Origin: Paenibacillus tundrae
GTDB taxonomy: Bacteria > Bacillota > Bacilli > Paenibacillales > Paenibacillaceae
Direction of reading: 5' to 3'
Assembly (NCBI RefSeq): GCF_030812775.1
Contig: NZ_JAUSTI010000003.1
Span: 1-64,000, forward strand
DNA length: 64,000 nt
In this document: in pieces, positions 62,706-64,000 of the stretch
How the letters are laid out: the number at the start of each line of letters is the position of its first letter
Numbering within the stretch: the stretch's first letter is position 1
Translations under genes and position numbers: made by a program
Notes under the pieces: generated by a model
The model's input: only the letters and a program-made list of their open reading frames with translations
What the model was told of the DNA's origin: nothing
Database searches by the model: none

Positions 62706-63188
62706 ATGAGTCCGGATACGGAGCGAAACTCTCAATTGGCAAATATCGATCAATTGTTGGAGGCCTTCTTCAGATATAAAAATAAAGTGTTGGATCAGCA
62801 ACAGAAGAATGAAACAAACTGCAAACTGAATCCAACCAAAAATCATATATTGGCCATGATATTACGTGAAGAACGTTGCATGGCTGTTGATGTGGCCAGA
62901 CAGCTCAGCCTATCTTCGGGTGCAACGACAATTGTCCTGAATCAGTTGGAGAGCGAGGGGCTTATCCAACGGGTGCGCAGTGAAGAGGATCGGCGGATTG
63001 TCTGGTTATCTCTTACAAGTGAAGGAGAGCAGCTAGCCCGTACATTGATCGCGAATCGTGGCCGTATGACTTGGGAATTGTTGCAGGCACTTACAGAAGA
63101 GGAACAACAGCAGATGATCGGCATGCTCAAAAAAATTGAGCTGAAGCTGCTGGAGAACATGAAAGCACTTGAGCAAGCGAATCGATAA
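62706..63188 (+). CDS. MarR-family transcriptional regulator
   Basis: Winged-helix regulator of 160 aa: dimerisation helix, then LNPTKNHILAMILREERCMA, the recognition region VARQLSLSSGATTIVLNQLE, the wing RVRSEEDRRIVWLSLTSEGE (D-R-R signature), and a C-terminal coiled coil. GGTAGGAGGGA precedes the ATG. It is divergent from the FAD monooxygenase and probably controls it and itself in response to a small aromatic ligand. Confidence 0.92.
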   Translation: MSPDTERNSQLANIDQLLEAFFRYKNKVLDQQQKNETNCKLNPTKNHILAMILREERCMAVDVARQLSLSSGATTIVLNQLESEGLIQRVRSEEDRRIVWLSLTSEGEQLARTLIANRGRMTWELLQALTEEEQQQMIGMLKKIELKLLENMKALEQANR

Positions 63189-63207
63189 GGTAACACGTCT
63201 AAAGCTA

Positions 63208-63275
63208 AGGCGTCAGCCTTCAAGAATTTCAGACCTTCGTTTAGGTCTAATTCTTGAAGACTGGCGTTTTTTTAT
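63208..63275 (+). terminator. Terminator of the marR-type gene
   Basis: Long compound hairpin GCGTCAGcCTTCAAGAATT ... ATTCTTGAAGaCTGGCG, with an inner AGACCT/TAGGTCT stem, followed by TTTTTTT. Confidence 0.9.
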
Positions 63276-63396
63276 TATAGATATCAATTTCAATTTAGTT
63301 ACATTCACTCCAGGTTCATAAGTGGTCTTTGAATTTAGGAATATGCATTTCATATCTCATTAAAGGTATTATAAAATGTTTTTGCTTATAGTGCGT

Positions 63397-63602
63397 GTTC
63401 AAAAAGATCGGTTTTCAGTACCAAGAAGATGGGATAAAGATAGAAATGGAGTAGCGAAGCGTAGATTAAGCTACGTGAGCAACTACATTGTTTCCGAAGG
63501 AAACAAACTTCGTAAGCATCCCACTTATTTCGGCTGAATCCCATATTCGAAGCTGAGATGCCGCTCGCGCATCCTTCGTAATCAAAAGCGGACTTTTTGA
63601 AC
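63397..63602. mobile_element. MITE-like element (206 bp)
   Basis: Ends are inverted: GTTCAAAAAGATCGGTTTT on the left and, read inward from the right, GTTCAAAAAGTCCGCTTTT. The interior has no ORF of note and has further short palindromes (GTTTCCGAAGGAAAC; GTAGC..GCTAC). A second, inverted copy begins at 63969. No transposase is present. TATAG or CTATA lies just outside each end. Confidence 0.65.
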
Positions 63603-63605
63603 CTC

Positions 63606-63905
63606 TTATAGGTGGAACCGGCGAATATGCTCTGTTAGACCTTCAAGCTGCAAGATTTGCTTTTGCTTCTCACCCAGAAGATCAAAATGAGGAAAAGGCT
63701 CACGTCGATGAATATAACGAGGATTAAGTCCATGTGCACGGCACCATTCTTCGAGTCTTTCCAAATCTGCACATCCCACTTTGGTCACACTCTTTACGCC
63801 AGGGAAACGGGGGTCAATCCAAAAATGAGTGAGATAGGCAATTTCGCCACGGGAGACACGCTCTTTCCAGGCTGTCAGCTCATTCCGCTTAATTCCAAAT
63901 GCCAT
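63606..63905 (-). CDS. Small conserved protein, YneQ-like
   Basis: Soluble protein of 99 aa: MAFGIKRNELTAWKERVSRG, EIAYLTHFWIDPRFPGVKSV, then VTKVGCADLERLEEWCRAHG and NPRYIHRR. I recall this pattern from Bacillus YneQ-type proteins of unknown function; orthology is not certain. The ATG at 63905 is used (GAAAGGAT upstream), since the longer frame adds 23 residues without support. Its stop codon is 4 bp from one MITE-like element, and its upstream side borders the inverted copy. Confidence 0.65.
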   Translation of the reverse strand: MAFGIKRNELTAWKERVSRGEIAYLTHFWIDPRFPGVKSVTKVGCADLERLEEWCRAHGLNPRYIHRREPFPHFDLLGEKQKQILQLEGLTEHIRRFHL

Positions 63906-63968
63906 AATTACCAAAATCCTTTCCAAACGGGTATTGTCCTGAACGTATTGTAACATCTTATAGTGGTA

Positions 63969-64000
63969 GTTCAAAAAGTCCGTTTTTGATTACGAAGGAA
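63969..64000. mobile_element. Partial second MITE-like element, inverted
   Basis: GTTCAAAAAGTCCGTTTTTG and the following bases equal the reverse complement of the right end of the 63397-63602 element, with one change. It runs off the window end. Confidence 0.65.

Overview
The window looks like a chromosomal stretch of a Paenibacillus-type Firmicute. I infer this from the Bacillales gene set (YitT, YesL, YugP, YqzE, YqhG, YqhH, YkvI, RelQ, GltC-like LysR, CshA-like helicase). Other supporting signs are strong AGGAGG ribosome binding sites, frequent TTG and GTG starts, a GlnR/TnrA-type box, a CcpA cre site, and a set of secreted plant-cell-wall enzymes with S-layer anchoring. I see no prophage, transposase, CRISPR array, rRNA operon or plasmid feature.

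Layout. 0.1-8.5 kb: MATE exporter, DUF4015 glycosidase-like protein, YitT, a DEAD-box RNA helicase with a Gly/Arg-rich tail, a YesL membrane protein, a 6S RNA with its own promoter and terminator, a DUF1499-like protein and Tpx. 8.7-16.4 kb: rhomboid, GltC-type LysR regulator, YugP, MerR regulator, then an operon of ammonium transporter, DUF294 nucleotidyltransferase and DnaQ-like exonuclease behind a GlnR-type box, then a JAMM protease and a ResA/TlpA thioredoxin. 16.4-28.6 kb: citramalate synthase, a 35-aa membrane peptide, DNA polymerase IV, ferredoxin, TPR plus L,D-transpeptidase, a 45-aa membrane peptide, PyrD, the RelQ alarmone synthetase with a DUF309 partner, a membrane thioredoxin, an RsmF-like methyltransferase and an RsuA/RluB-type pseudouridine synthase.

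28.6-29.25 kb is the oddest part. It is a GC-rich array of about 5.7 tandem units of 75-77 bp, starting at the base after the pseudouridine synthase stop codon. Each unit can fold into three hairpins. A second long inverted repeat follows about 100 bp later. 29.3-37.3 kb: HAD hydrolase, an acidic protein built from three related modules, GNAT, glycosyltransferase, lipoprotein, YkvI, Xpt and small conserved proteins.

37.4-62.4 kb is rich in cell-envelope and plant-polymer genes. It holds an NlpC/P60 hydrolase under a c-di-AMP (ydaO) riboswitch, a PL10 pectate lyase, tRNA-Leu(CAG), a GH30 glucuronoxylanase with a CBM, a YibQ-type deacetylase-fold protein and an N-acetylmuramoyl-L-alanine amidase. 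These are followed by the yqzE/yqhG/yqhH group, a B12-dependent ribonucleotide reductase with NrdR-like boxes, an OatA-like acyltransferase, a 1526-aa double-esterase SLH protein with a cre site, and a LacI regulator. The end of the window holds a divergent FAD monooxygenase/MarR pair and a small gene bracketed by inverted copies of a MITE-like element.

The themes that tie genes together are nitrogen control (amt operon, GltC-like regulator), envelope remodelling (NlpC/P60, amidase, L,D-transpeptidase, OatA-like), plant-polymer attack under carbon catabolite control (PL10, GH30, esterase), and stress or second-messenger signalling (RelQ, c-di-AMP riboswitch, 6S RNA). The best candidates for something poorly described are the hairpin array, the Amt-DUF294-DnaQ operon, orphan Shine-Dalgarno sequences in the leaders of two secreted-enzyme genes, and the triplicated-module protein.
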